A stretch of DNA of 64,000 nucleotides from Arthrobacter sp. CAU 1506 (GTDB lineage: Bacteria; Actinomycetota; Actinomycetes; Actinomycetales; Micrococcaceae). The position numbers and the translations under genes were made by a program. Of the stretch, positions 36,820-45,056 are shown in pieces. A model generated the notes under the pieces. The model did not search any database and was not told where the DNA came from. It saw only the letters and a list, made by a program, of their open reading frames with translations. Location of the stretch: contig NZ_SUKC01000001.1 of NCBI RefSeq assembly GCF_005047635.1, positions 496,001 to 560,000 on the forward strand, read 5' to 3'. The number at the start of each line of letters is the position of its first letter. Position 1 is the stretch's first letter.

Positions 36820-36838
36820 CCGGACGTGTGCTGTCCGG
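36820..36838. promoter_or_regulatory. Inverted repeat in the metallophosphoesterase upstream region
   Basis: CCGGAC (36820-36825), 7 bases and GTCCGG (36833-36838) lie 18 bases upstream of the metallophosphoesterase start, next to an A/T-rich stretch (36840-36875) that probably holds the promoter. It may be an operator or a leader hairpin. Confidence 0.4.
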
Positions 36839-36912
36839 TCCACTACAAACCATACAAACAGAAAAACACTGAACTGTGGGTGAATTTGACGCGGCAATTA
36901 CGTGGAATCCGG

Positions 36913-37572
36913 CTAAGTTTTCTCCACGATGCCAAAATGGGCCGCGAACAAGGGAGCAAGTTCACTGATCTGGAACGGCGTCATCGCCGCCCCGCGCAGG
37001 CCTTCCAGCCCGGCCAGTTCCTGCAGCTCCAAGCCGCGCAGGTCAACATGCTTCAGCTTCGCCGCGGTCAGGTCCAGCCGCCGCACCCGGCTGTCGGCAA
37101 AAGCCAACCGGTGGGCGGCAGCGCCGCCCAGATCCAGTTCGTCAAGGATGCAGCCGGTAAACAGCACGTCCTGGAGTTCGGCGCCGCGCAGGTTCACATA
37201 GCCCAGCTTGCAGTTGCGGAACTCGACCGATTCCCATTCAGACTCGTACACCTCGGCTGAACCGAACCGTGAACCGTCAATCACCACCCGCCGGAACCGC
37301 GAGCGGGGCGCGCTGAACACGGGGGCGTTCATCCGTTCGATGGCCACGTCCACCAAGCCGGCCGAACGCAGGTCGGCCCCGTCCATTGAGACATCCTGGA
37401 ACGTGCACTCCGTGAAGGAGACACCGGCCAGGCGCTGGCCGTCCAGCTCAGCGCCGACATACCGCAGGCCTGCCACCCGCCCCTCCGGCACCAAGGCCGA
37501 CGCGTCGCCGTCGGTCATCTGCCCCAGGTCCGGGGCGTCGATACGGGGTGTGAAATCGGCAGGTTTGGCCAT
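36913..37572 (-). CDS. Pentapeptide-repeat protein
   Basis: A 219-residue protein whose centre reads as A(D/N)LxX-type pentapeptides (for example MDGADLRSAGL, LGYVNLRGAELQDVL, LKHVDLRGLELQEL), which fold as a right-handed quadrilateral beta-helix. Some relatives (Qnr, MfpA) mimic DNA and protect gyrase, but this one has non-repeat caps and irregular repeats, so that role is unproved. Confidence 0.85.
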   Translation of the reverse strand: MAKPADFTPRIDAPDLGQMTDGDASALVPEGRVAGLRYVGAELDGQRLAGVSFTECTFQDVSMDGADLRSAGLVDVAIERMNAPVFSAPRSRFRRVVIDGSRFGSAEVYESEWESVEFRNCKLGYVNLRGAELQDVLFTGCILDELDLGGAAAHRLAFADSRVRRLDLTAAKLKHVDLRGLELQELAGLEGLRGAAMTPFQISELAPLFAAHFGIVEKT

Positions 37573-37644
37573 CTTTGGAGCATAGCGAACAAGCCAGGCC
37601 GAAAATCGCGTGCACTCAGAGCCAAAGGCGTGTTCGATGGCACC

Positions 37645-38652
37645 ATGCAGATTCTCGTCTTGGGCGGTACCGCCTGGCTAGGCCATGAAATCGCCGCCGA
37701 AGCACTGCGCCGCGGGCACCAGGTCACCTGCCTGGCCCGCGGCACCTCCGGAGCGGTTCCGTCCGGGGCACGGCTGGTCCGGGCCGACCGCGATGCCACG
37801 GACGGCCTGGACGCCGTCGCGGGGCAGCACTGGGATGCCGTGCTGGATGTATCCCGCCAACCGGGCCAGGTCCGCCAGGCAGCGGCCGCGCTTGCGGGTG
37901 CGGCGAAGCATTTCACGTTCGTGTCCTCCTGCAGTGTCTACGCCGACCACGACAGCCCGGGCGCCGATGAATCCGCCGGGTTGCTGCCGCCCCTGGAGTC
38001 CGACGTGATGACCTCCCCGGACGTTTACGGCCAGGCGAAGGTCGCCTGCGAGAACGCCGCAAGGGATGCGTTCGGCCCCGGCCGCACCCTGATCGTCCGG
38101 CCGGGCCTGATCGCCGGCCCCGGTGACATCACCGACCGCACCGGCTACTGGCCGTTGCGTTTCGCTCGTCCGGTCAGCGACGACGGCGCCGTCCTCGTCC
38201 CCAATGCACCTGGCTTGGACGCCCAGGTCATCGATGCCCGCGACCTTGCCGCCTGGCTGGTCGCCTCTGCCGGAAAACGGCTGACCGGGGAGTTCAATGC
38301 GGTAGGCGACGTCTTGGGGCTGGCCGAGCACTTGGAGGTTGCCCGAAGCGTTGCGGGCCATTCCGGTCCGGTGATGGCGCTGGACCAAGAGGAGTTGGCG
38401 GCCGCCGACGTCAACCCCTGGGCTGGCCAGCGGTCCCTGCCGCTCTGGCTGCCCCTGACCGACTTCGCCGGCTTTACCTCCCGCAGCAACGCTGCTGCCA
38501 AAGCAGCCGGTCTGGCCCTGCGTCCGCTCGCCGAGACACTGGCGGACACGCTGGACTGGGAACTGGCAGCAGGTCCCGACCGCCCGCGCAACGCTGGCTT
38601 GGCCTCGGAGGAAGAACGCCGGCTGCTGACCATCGCCCACGCTCGCAGCTGA
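37645..38652 (+). CDS. NAD-dependent epimerase/dehydratase-family reductase
   Basis: A 335-residue extended-SDR protein. MQILVLGGTAWLGHEIAAEA is the nucleotide loop; FVSSCSVYADHD and DVYGQAKVACENAARDAFG place the catalytic Ser, Tyr and Lys in the usual spacing, so the YxxxK motif is intact. LIVRPGLIAGPGD is the substrate-loop signature. A sugar-nucleotide or flavonoid-type reductase is possible. ATG at 37645 is preferred to GTG at 37630. Confidence 0.87.
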   Translation: MQILVLGGTAWLGHEIAAEALRRGHQVTCLARGTSGAVPSGARLVRADRDATDGLDAVAGQHWDAVLDVSRQPGQVRQAAAALAGAAKHFTFVSSCSVYADHDSPGADESAGLLPPLESDVMTSPDVYGQAKVACENAARDAFGPGRTLIVRPGLIAGPGDITDRTGYWPLRFARPVSDDGAVLVPNAPGLDAQVIDARDLAAWLVASAGKRLTGEFNAVGDVLGLAEHLEVARSVAGHSGPVMALDQEELAAADVNPWAGQRSLPLWLPLTDFAGFTSRSNAAAKAAGLALRPLAETLADTLDWELAAGPDRPRNAGLASEEERRLLTIAHARS

Positions 38653-38741
38653 GAGCAGACCGCCCTTGAGACGTCCCAGCCGCGGTTGTAGCGTGACAGG
38701 ACAGCAGGCCGACAGGCCCGTCGCTTCCCGAGGAGGCTGCC

Positions 38742-38933
38742 GTGACGATTCCCCCGCCGCCGGATCCCAGGCCCGATCCGAACGAGCCCCGGCCCAACCC
38801 GCCGTTCCCGCCGGAACCGAATCCGGACCCGATGGCCCCGCCGGAACCGAATCCGGATCCCCTGGCGCCGCCGGACCCGGGGCCCGGCCCGTTCCCCGAT
38901 CCCGGGCCGATGGTTCCGCCGCGCGGGCCCTAG
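38742..38933 (+). CDS. Proline-rich small protein (63 aa)
   Basis: A GTG-started ORF behind a strong GAGGAGGCTGCC site. More than 40 percent of the residues are Pro, in repeats of the form PPEPNPDPMAPPEPNPDPL and PDPGPGPFPDPGPM. It would form an extended polyproline chain. No signal peptide or membrane helix is present. The ribosome-binding site argues that it is translated; function unknown. Confidence 0.6.
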   Translation: MTIPPPPDPRPDPNEPRPNPPFPPEPNPDPMAPPEPNPDPLAPPDPGPGPFPDPGPMVPPRGP

Positions 38934-39023
38934 GCTTCCCCCAACCCAGTCAAGGGCGGCGGCTCCGTGTTGCTGCCCGCGGCAACATCCGGCAACACAG
39001 CGGAAGCCGACGGCGGTCCACCA

Positions 39024-39062
39024 TACAATGAGCGGGTGACCGCTACTTTTCGGGCCGCATGA
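39024..39062 (+). promoter_or_regulatory. Promoter with leaderless 8-codon upstream ORF
   Basis: TACAAT (39024-39029) is followed after 6 bases by GTG (39036), which opens an 8-codon ORF (VTATFRAA) whose TGA overlaps the regulator ATG as ATGA. The main gene has no ribosome-binding site of its own, so coupling from a leaderless start is likely. Confidence 0.5.
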
Positions 39063-39784
39063 GTTCCCGCCTGCACAGCCTCGTCATCGAGACGCTTGGC
39101 AAGCGTATTGTCTCGGGGGAACTGACGGCCGGTGCCACCACCCATTCCGAGCACTTCGAGTCCGAGCTCGGGGTCTCCCGCTCCGTGATGCGCGAGGCCG
39201 TGCGCGTGCTGCAGTCGCTGGGGTTGGTGGAGTCGGTCAAGCGGATCGGAATCCGCGTGCTCCCGCCCGAGCGCTGGAACAAGTTCGATCCCTCGGTCAT
39301 CCGCTGGCGGCTCGCCGCCAAAGGCAAGGGCGCCCAGTTGCGCTCGCTCACGGAGCTGCGCTCCGCCGTCGAACCCGCTGCCGCCGAACTAGCAGCGCAG
39401 CACTCGCCGGAGGAGATGGCCGCAGAGCTCATGGCCATCGCCGCGAAGATGCGCGCGGTGGGCCGGTCCGGTGACCTGCAGCGGTTCCTGGAGCTGGATA
39501 TCCAGTACCACACGCTGGTCTTGGCCGCCTCCGGCAACGAGATGTTCGCACAGATGCACTCGATGATCGCCGAAGTGCTGCGCGGCCGGACCGATTACGG
39601 ACTGATGCCCACCCACCCGCACGAAGAAGCGCTGCAGCTGCACGTGGACGTCGCGGACGCCATCCAGTCCGGCCGGCCCGAAGCTGCCCGGCAGGCGATG
39701 GACCAGATCATGCGCCGGACCATTGAGGAAGTCCGGAGTGTCTGGGAAGACGAGCCACGGCTGTTCGAAGACGCCGAAGCCTAG
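39059..39784 (+). CDS. FadR-subfamily GntR regulator of the idonate/gluconate genes
   Basis: A 241-residue regulator: winged helix with FESELGVSRSVMREAVRVLQ and an FCD ligand domain whose metal/ligand residues lie in ELDIQYHTLVLAASGN and LQLHVDVADAI. FadR-type regulators of sugar-acid pathways sense gluconate or ketogluconate. It converges on the idnD-idnO-gntP-gntK genes, which carry a palindrome upstream of gntK. Confidence 0.9.
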   Translation: MSSRLHSLVIETLGKRIVSGELTAGATTHSEHFESELGVSRSVMREAVRVLQSLGLVESVKRIGIRVLPPERWNKFDPSVIRWRLAAKGKGAQLRSLTELRSAVEPAAAELAAQHSPEEMAAELMAIAAKMRAVGRSGDLQRFLELDIQYHTLVLAASGNEMFAQMHSMIAEVLRGRTDYGLMPTHPHEEALQLHVDVADAIQSGRPEAARQAMDQIMRRTIEEVRSVWEDEPRLFEDAEA

Positions 39785-39867
39785 TCCCGGCAGCCGGCCG
39801 GTGCGCCGGCGCGCGCCGGTTCAGGCACCGCAACGCCAGCCCTGCCAGCCCTCCCCTTTCGGCATCG

Positions 39868-39919
39868 ACTATGCAACAGGCGCCCTTCCCGCGTGCGAAA
39901 ACGGCGCCTGTTGAATAGT
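39868..39919. terminator. Bidirectional terminator hairpin (family C)
   Basis: ACTATGCAACAGGCGCC (39868-39884) and GGCGCCTGTTGAATAGT (39903-39919) pair over 17 bp with one mismatch, between the convergent regulator and idnD. The ACTATTCA-type outer arms are shared with the hairpin at 19243-19285. Confidence 0.8.
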
Positions 39920-39957
39920 GAACTCCGAGCCGAAGCCCGGCCTGAGGATGCCGGCGG

Positions 39958-41013
39958 CTACTGCGCGTCGTTGAAGCGCAGCAGCACCTTGCCGCTTTGC
40001 GACGAATCGCGCGCCATCCCGAACGCCTCCAGCGCATCGGCCGCGGCGTATTCATGGGTCATCACCGGATCCGCGTAGAGGGACCCGTCCGCCAGCGCGG
40101 CAATGACCTCGTCGATCTCGTCGTTGAAGCGGAAGGAACCCACCAGCTCCAGCTCACGGGTGATGGCCAGCGAAATCAGCGCCGGCTGTTCACCCGACGG
40201 CAGCAGCCCCACCATCACCACGCGACCGCCGCGGGCAGCACCGCGCACTGCCGACGCCAGGCCGTAGTGGTTGCCGGAGGACTCCAGGCAGATGTCCGCT
40301 TCGACCGCGGCAATCCCCTCCGCGTCGGTGGCCAGCAGGGTGCGGCTCGCGCCCACCTCCCGTGCGATGTCCAGCGGCTTCTCATGCATGTCGACGGCGA
40401 CGATCTCGGCCGCGCCCGCCCGCTTCAGCACGGCGATGATCAGCGCACCGATCGGGCCGCAGCCGATCACCAGCACCCGCTTGCCCGCCACGTCGCCGGC
40501 CCGCGAGACCGCGTGCCAGGCCACGCTGGCCGGCTCCACCAAGGCGGCGCGGCGCAGCGGCAGGGATTCCGGCAGCTCGCGCAACATCCGGGTGGGCAGA
40601 TTGATGTAGCGCGCGAACGCGCCCTCGGTATGCGGGAAGCGTGCCGCGCTGCCCAAGTACGTGCAGCCCGGGGACAGGTTGGGGCGGTCGGACGGGTACT
40701 TGGAGCCGTCCCCCGGGCCGGGCGTCGCCGGATGCACTGCCACAGCGGTGCCGGCGGCCGGCCCGCTGCCGTCGGCCGCAGCTGCCGCCACGGTGCCCAC
40801 CACTTCGTGGCCCAGCAGCATCGGCGCTTTCAGGATGGATTCGCCGGCCGCGCCGTGCTGCCAGTAGTGCAGGTCGGACCCGCAGATCCCGCCGTACGCA
40901 ATTTCCACCACGGCTTCGTCCGGCCCGGCGGGCGCCAGCGCCACCGGCTCAACCCGCAGGTCTCCGGCCGCATGGGCCACAACGCCAAGGGACTGTGCTG
41001 GAAGGGTTGTCAT
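39958..41013 (-). CDS. idnD: L-idonate 5-dehydrogenase (zinc-type alcohol dehydrogenase family)
   Basis: A 351-residue MDR enzyme oxidising L-idonate to 5-keto-D-gluconate with NAD(P)+. Catalytic zinc ligands are C44 in GGICGSDLHYWQHG and H69/E70 in LGHE; the cofactor loop is VIGCGPIGALII. The structural-zinc loop that has four Cys in E. coli IdnD is here HPATPGPGDG with a single later Cys, so that zinc is lost. The pairing with a gluconate 5-dehydrogenase, permease and kinase supports the assignment. Confidence 0.85.
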   Translation of the reverse strand: MTTLPAQSLGVVAHAAGDLRVEPVALAPAGPDEAVVEIAYGGICGSDLHYWQHGAAGESILKAPMLLGHEVVGTVAAAAADGSGPAAGTAVAVHPATPGPGDGSKYPSDRPNLSPGCTYLGSAARFPHTEGAFARYINLPTRMLRELPESLPLRRAALVEPASVAWHAVSRAGDVAGKRVLVIGCGPIGALIIAVLKRAGAAEIVAVDMHEKPLDIAREVGASRTLLATDAEGIAAVEADICLESSGNHYGLASAVRGAARGGRVVMVGLLPSGEQPALISLAITRELELVGSFRFNDEIDEVIAALADGSLYADPVMTHEYAAADALEAFGMARDSSQSGKVLLRFNDAQ

Positions 41014-41108
41014 GGGTGCTGCCTTTCAATCTGAAAAAGTACGACGGCGGTGCGCCGCCTTGGGTGCCTTGGCCCGCCGGTTAGCCGGCGTCGCTCGGAC
41101 GCCGTTGG

Positions 41109-41882
41109 TCAGACGACGGTGGTCATGCCGCCGTCGATGAAGACCACCTGGCCGTTGACAAAGTTGGACGCGTCGGACGCCAGCCAGATAGCCGGTCCCA
41201 CGATGTCCTCCACCGTGCCCCAGCGGTGAGCCGGGGTCCGGCCCAGGATCCAACTGTTGAACGCCTCGTCATCAACCAGCTTCTGGGTCATCTCGGTGTG
41301 GATGTAACCCGGGGCGATCGCGTTGATCTGAAGGCCTTGGGCCGCCCACTCGGCGGTCATCGCCCTGGTCAGGTTGCGAATGCCGCCCTTGGAGGCGGTG
41401 TACGGGGCGATCGTCGGGCGGGCCAGGTCGGTCTGCACGGAAGCGATGTTGATGATCTTGCCCGCGCCACGTTTGATCATGTGCCGGGCGGCCTCGCGGC
41501 CCACTAGGAAGGCACTGGTCAGGTTGGTGCGCAGTACGCGTTCCCAGTCGTCCACCTCCAGGTCCAGCATCGGCACCCGGTGCTGGACGCCGGCATTATT
41601 GACCAGCACCCACAGAGGTCCCACTTCGCGCTCGACCCAAGCCACGCCGTCGGCCGCTGCCTGCGCATCGGTGACGTCAAAGGCGCGCGCGAAGATCTTC
41701 TCCGCCCCGAACTCTGCCGCCAGTTCCGCTCGGGTGGCTTCCAAACGTTCCTCGTCCAGCCCATTAAGCACCACGACGGCGCCGGCGGCGGCCAACCCGC
41801 GGGCAATGGCCTTGCCAATGCCGCGGCTGGAGCCGGTTACCAGGGCGACCCGGGAGGAAATGTCGAACAGGTTCACAGTCAT
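41109..41882 (-). CDS. idnO: Gluconate 5-dehydrogenase-like SDR
   Basis: A 257-residue classical SDR. VALVTGSSRGIGKAIARGLA is the nucleotide loop, NNAGVQHR the structural Asn-Ala-Gly, and YTASKGGIRNLTR the catalytic YxxxK. MTVNLFDISSRVALVTGSSR is the start typical of 5-keto-D-gluconate reductases, which give D-gluconate. ATG at 41882 follows GGAGAGATAT; the frame is open to 41894. Confidence 0.87.
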   Translation of the reverse strand: MTVNLFDISSRVALVTGSSRGIGKAIARGLAAAGAVVVLNGLDEERLEATRAELAAEFGAEKIFARAFDVTDAQAAADGVAWVEREVGPLWVLVNNAGVQHRVPMLDLEVDDWERVLRTNLTSAFLVGREAARHMIKRGAGKIINIASVQTDLARPTIAPYTASKGGIRNLTRAMTAEWAAQGLQINAIAPGYIHTEMTQKLVDDEAFNSWILGRTPAHRWGTVEDIVGPAIWLASDASNFVNGQVVFIDGGMTTVV

Positions 41883-41944
41883 ATATCTCTCCAAATGCGG
41901 ACGGGACGGCCGCAGCCGTCCCGTCCATATTGCTCAGGTTAATA

Positions 41945-43351
41945 CTAGAACGACGAGGCGATCAGGAAGATGGCCAGCGCCAGCACGAAGCCGACCACGC
42001 CCACCAGCGCCTGGCCTACGGTCCAGGTCCTCAGCGTGGTCTTGGTGTCCATCTGGAAGAACCGGCTGACCAGCCAGAAGCCCGAATCGTTCACGTGGCC
42101 GGCGAAGACCGAACCCGCGGCCAGCGCCAGCACGATTGCGGCCAGTTCCACCGGGTTGAATTCCGGGTTGCCCATCACTACCGGCTGGACCAGCGCGGCG
42201 GCGGTGGTCAGCGCCACCGTGGCGGAGCCCTGTGCCACACGGACGACGGCGGCGATGACGAAGCCCGCCACGATGATCGGCAGGCCGATGGCGTCCAGCG
42301 ACTCGGCGATCGCGTTGCCGATGCCGCTGGCACGCAGCACGCCACCGAACATGCCACCGGCACCGGTGATCAGGATGATCGAGCAGACCGGGCCCAGCGC
42401 GCTGTCCACCACAGTCTCAATCAGGCTGCGTTCCTTGCCCTGGCGGCTGCCCAGCAGCCACATCGCCAGCAGCACGGTGATCAGCAGCGCCACCGGGGTC
42501 TCGCCCAGCATGCGCAGGATCTGCACCCAGGTGTCCTCCAGCGAGACCACCTCTGCCGTCGCCAGCATGTTCAGGCCGGTGTTCAGGAAGATCAGCACCA
42601 GGGGCAGCAGCAGCAGGAAGAAGATGGTGCCCAGCTTCGGAGCGGAGCGGAATTCGGATTCTACCGATCCCTTCGGGGCGTCCAGAATGTCCGGGACGGG
42701 GATGTCGAACCGGCGGCCCAGGTGACGGCCGAACAGGTAGCCCACAACGTACCAGGTGGGGATGGCCACGACGAGGCCCAAGACCAGAACCAGTCCGACG
42801 TCGGCGCCCAGCAGACCGGTAGCGGCCACGGGGCCCGGGTGCGGCGGCACGAAGATGTGCATCACGGAGAACGCGGTGGCAGCGGGGAATGCGTAGAAGA
42901 GCAGCGAACCGCCCAGGCGGCGTGCCACGGTGAAGATGATCGGCAGCATGACCACGAGGCCGGCGTCGAAGAAGATCGGGAAGCCGAACAGCAGCGATGC
43001 AATGGACAGCGCCAGCGGTGCGCGTTTCTCGCCGAAACGCTTAATCAGTGCCTGTGTCATGACCTCGGCGCCGCCGGAAACCTCCAGCATGCGGCCGAGC
43101 ATGGCGCCCAGGCCTACCAGCAGGGCAACGCTGGCCAAGGTTCCGCCAAATCCGCCCAGAAGGGTGGGCATGATCTGGCCTGCCGGTATGCCTGTGGCCA
43201 CGGCGGTGAGCAAGCTGACGATAATCAGCGACAGGAAAGCATGCACCCGGAACCGCATGATCAGCACCAGCAGCAGCGCAATGGCTGCCACGGCGACAAG
43301 CAAGAGGCCGGGCGTGCTCAACGTCCAGTTGAGCTCGAGTTCGGTCATCAT
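41945..43351 (-). CDS. gntP: Gluconate:H+ symporter (GntP family)
   Basis: A 468-residue permease with about thirteen helices. FGFPIFFDAGLVVMLPI and MHIFVPPHPGPVAATGLLGA are diagnostic for GntP proteins, which import D-gluconate and, in IdnT, idonate. It lies between gntK and idnO on the same strand. AAGGA precedes two adjacent ATGs (43351, 43348). Confidence 0.94.
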   Translation of the reverse strand: MMTELELNWTLSTPGLLLVAVAAIALLLVLIMRFRVHAFLSLIIVSLLTAVATGIPAGQIMPTLLGGFGGTLASVALLVGLGAMLGRMLEVSGGAEVMTQALIKRFGEKRAPLALSIASLLFGFPIFFDAGLVVMLPIIFTVARRLGGSLLFYAFPAATAFSVMHIFVPPHPGPVAATGLLGADVGLVLVLGLVVAIPTWYVVGYLFGRHLGRRFDIPVPDILDAPKGSVESEFRSAPKLGTIFFLLLLPLVLIFLNTGLNMLATAEVVSLEDTWVQILRMLGETPVALLITVLLAMWLLGSRQGKERSLIETVVDSALGPVCSIILITGAGGMFGGVLRASGIGNAIAESLDAIGLPIIVAGFVIAAVVRVAQGSATVALTTAAALVQPVVMGNPEFNPVELAAIVLALAAGSVFAGHVNDSGFWLVSRFFQMDTKTTLRTWTVGQALVGVVGFVLALAIFLIASSF

Positions 43352-43381
43352 TGTCCTTCGTTGAGTCGGATGGTTATCCGT

Positions 43382-43470
43382 TTAGTTGTGTGTTGAGCTT
43401 TAATCGTCGGTGGAGCCGGCTAGTTCTAGTTGTGCGTTGAGCCTTCGGTACCCGTGGAGCCGGCTGCCTC
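43382..43470 (-). repeat. 44-bp tandem duplication of the gntK 3' end
   Basis: AGTTGTGTGTTGAGC at 43384 and AGTTGTGCGTTGAGC at 43428, and GTGGAGCCGGC at 43410 and 43454, are both 44 bases apart. The gntK stop codon lies at the start of the second copy, so the duplicated unit spans the end of the gene. Confidence 0.7.
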
Positions 43471-43974
43471 TTGCAGATAGCTCTCTACCCTGACGGCAAT
43501 CTGCTCCGGCGAGTCGGTGACGGGCACTTCCAGCCCGGCTTCGTCCTCCCCCAGCGGTTCCAGAGTCTGGAACTGCGAGTCCAGCAAGGTCGGCGGCATG
43601 TACTCGTGGTCACGCCCGCTGATCCGTGCGGCGATCAGCTCGCGGCTGCCGACGAGGTGGATGAACCTGGTTTCGGGGGCAAACGAGCGGATGAGGTCGC
43701 GGTAGCTGCGCTTCAACGAGGAGCACGCAACAACGGCTGTGGTTCCCTCCTCCAATTTGTCCGCCATGACCTGGCCAATGGCGGACAGCCACGGGTGCCG
43801 GTCAGCGTCGGTGAGGGGGTGCCCGGAGGCCATTTTTTCCTTGTTGGCGGCGCTGTGCAGATCATCGCCGTCGATGAATTCCAGACCCAGATGCTGTGCG
43901 ACGGCGGCGCCCACCGTGGATTTTCCGCATCCTTGGACGCCCATAACCACCAAAGGGGGAAGTTGCAGAGACAT
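43426..43974 (-). CDS. gntK: Gluconokinase
   Basis: A 182-residue P-loop kinase making 6-phospho-D-gluconate, which enters the pentose phosphate or Entner-Doudoroff path. Walker A is GVQGCGKSTVGAAV; FIDGDDLHSAANKEKMASGH is the gluconokinase signature for the substrate, and ACSSLKRSYRDLIR follows. GAGGAG is 8 bases before the ATG at 43974. It is the first gene of the minus-strand island. Confidence 0.93.
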   Translation of the reverse strand: MSLQLPPLVVMGVQGCGKSTVGAAVAQHLGLEFIDGDDLHSAANKEKMASGHPLTDADRHPWLSAIGQVMADKLEEGTTAVVACSSLKRSYRDLIRSFAPETRFIHLVGSRELIAARISGRDHEYMPPTLLDSQFQTLEPLGEDEAGLEVPVTDSPEQIAVRVESYLQEAAGSTGTEGSTHN

Positions 43975-44030
43975 GGGCAAAACTCCTCAGACGCATCATT
44001 ACATCTGATTTGGTGACTAATCTCTCGCCA

Positions 44031-44045
44031 ATAAATCAGATTTAT
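44031..44045. promoter_or_regulatory. Palindrome upstream of gntK, likely regulator site
   Basis: ATAAATC-A-GATTTAT is a perfect 7-1-7 palindrome in an A/T-rich stretch 57-71 bases upstream of gntK. ATCTGATTT at 44003 is a partial second copy. This is the natural candidate for the FadR-type regulator. The rest of 43981-44278 shows no gene. Confidence 0.65.
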
Positions 44046-44278
44046 CCGGAACAAAGTACCACTGGCAGACAGACTCCAGCAAAACAAGAAAGGTTGCATC
44101 ACGCACCAGCGCCAGCCGGGAAGGCGCCGGCAGGTGCCGGATATTTGCCGAGACGGTAACGAATTGGCCTTCGCTTGCTCCGGCCCGTACCGCTGGCTGC
44201 ATCCCCCGGCTACATTGGTCTATACACGGTGTCCGACGCGGCACCATCTGCGGCGCCGCGGGGCCCGAGGAGGTCGAA

Positions 44279-44557
44279 ATGTCCTTATCGGATGAAGAGC
44301 AGCGGCGTCTGGACAAGCTTGGGCACGAATTGGAGAACGACGATCCTCGCCTGGCGCGCTCCCTGTCTGGTCGCGGGGTCATGGTGTTCGGACACATCAT
44401 CAGCGCCGGGACTCTCTGGGCCGTCATCGGCGCCCTTCTGCTGTTTATCGGCGTTGCAGGAAATTCTTTGGTTTTGGCCATGCTGGGAGTCATTGCCCTC
44501 GCCGCCGGCGCCATCCGCGGAACCGCAGGCTTCATGTCCCGGCACCGCCGCCTGTGA
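44279..44557 (+). CDS. DUF3040 small membrane protein
   Basis: A 92-residue protein: MSLSDEEQRRLDKLGHELEN is the DUF3040 signature, followed by two membrane helices (GTLWAVIGALLLFIGVAG and VLAMLGVIALAAGAIRG). The family is confined to actinobacteria; role unknown. GAGGAGG is 5 bases before the ATG. Confidence 0.92.
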   Translation: MSLSDEEQRRLDKLGHELENDDPRLARSLSGRGVMVFGHIISAGTLWAVIGALLLFIGVAGNSLVLAMLGVIALAAGAIRGTAGFMSRHRRL

Positions 44558-44614
44558 AACGTGTAGGCGCCCTCCCCTCCCGTTTGAAGGACGAGACAGC
44601 TTTCTGACGGCCGC

Positions 44615-44640
44615 CCAAACCCTTTGCAGCGAGGGTTTGG
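44615..44640 (+). terminator. Intrinsic terminator after DUF3040
   Basis: CCAAACCCT (44615-44623), an 8-base loop and AGGGTTTGG (44632-44640) form a 9-bp stem about 60 bp after the stop. From here to 45056 I see no gene; the stretch presumably holds the promoter of the next one. Confidence 0.7.
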
Positions 44641-45056
44641 ATTCCTACTCCCCCGCGCGCCGAGCACGCCTCCCCGTTCGGATTATCTTGCACGCTTTGT
44701 TCGGATCAACGTGCCCAGCGCGTTCGGCCGAGCGCGGCGCCTGCCCGGTAATTCAGCGCCCACCGCCCTAGCCGGTGGGACTCAGCCGCCGCTTGAACGC
44801 CCGAACCCGCGTCTTTTCGCGCCGTTTTCCGCGGGGTCGATCCCGTAGCGCACCGTGCTGCTCAACTTGTCCCGTGGCAGAACGCAATTCCGCCGATGCG
44901 AACCACGTCACGTTCGTTACCTCGCCGTGTCACAGGAACGGTGGCATAACACACTCCATCATGTACTTTTGCTCAAGCGCATTCGTCGTGGATCGTGCAT
45001 CCGCACGAGAAGAATGCAGCGGTTGAGTTCGATTCAAAGGTGAAAGAGGTCTCCCT

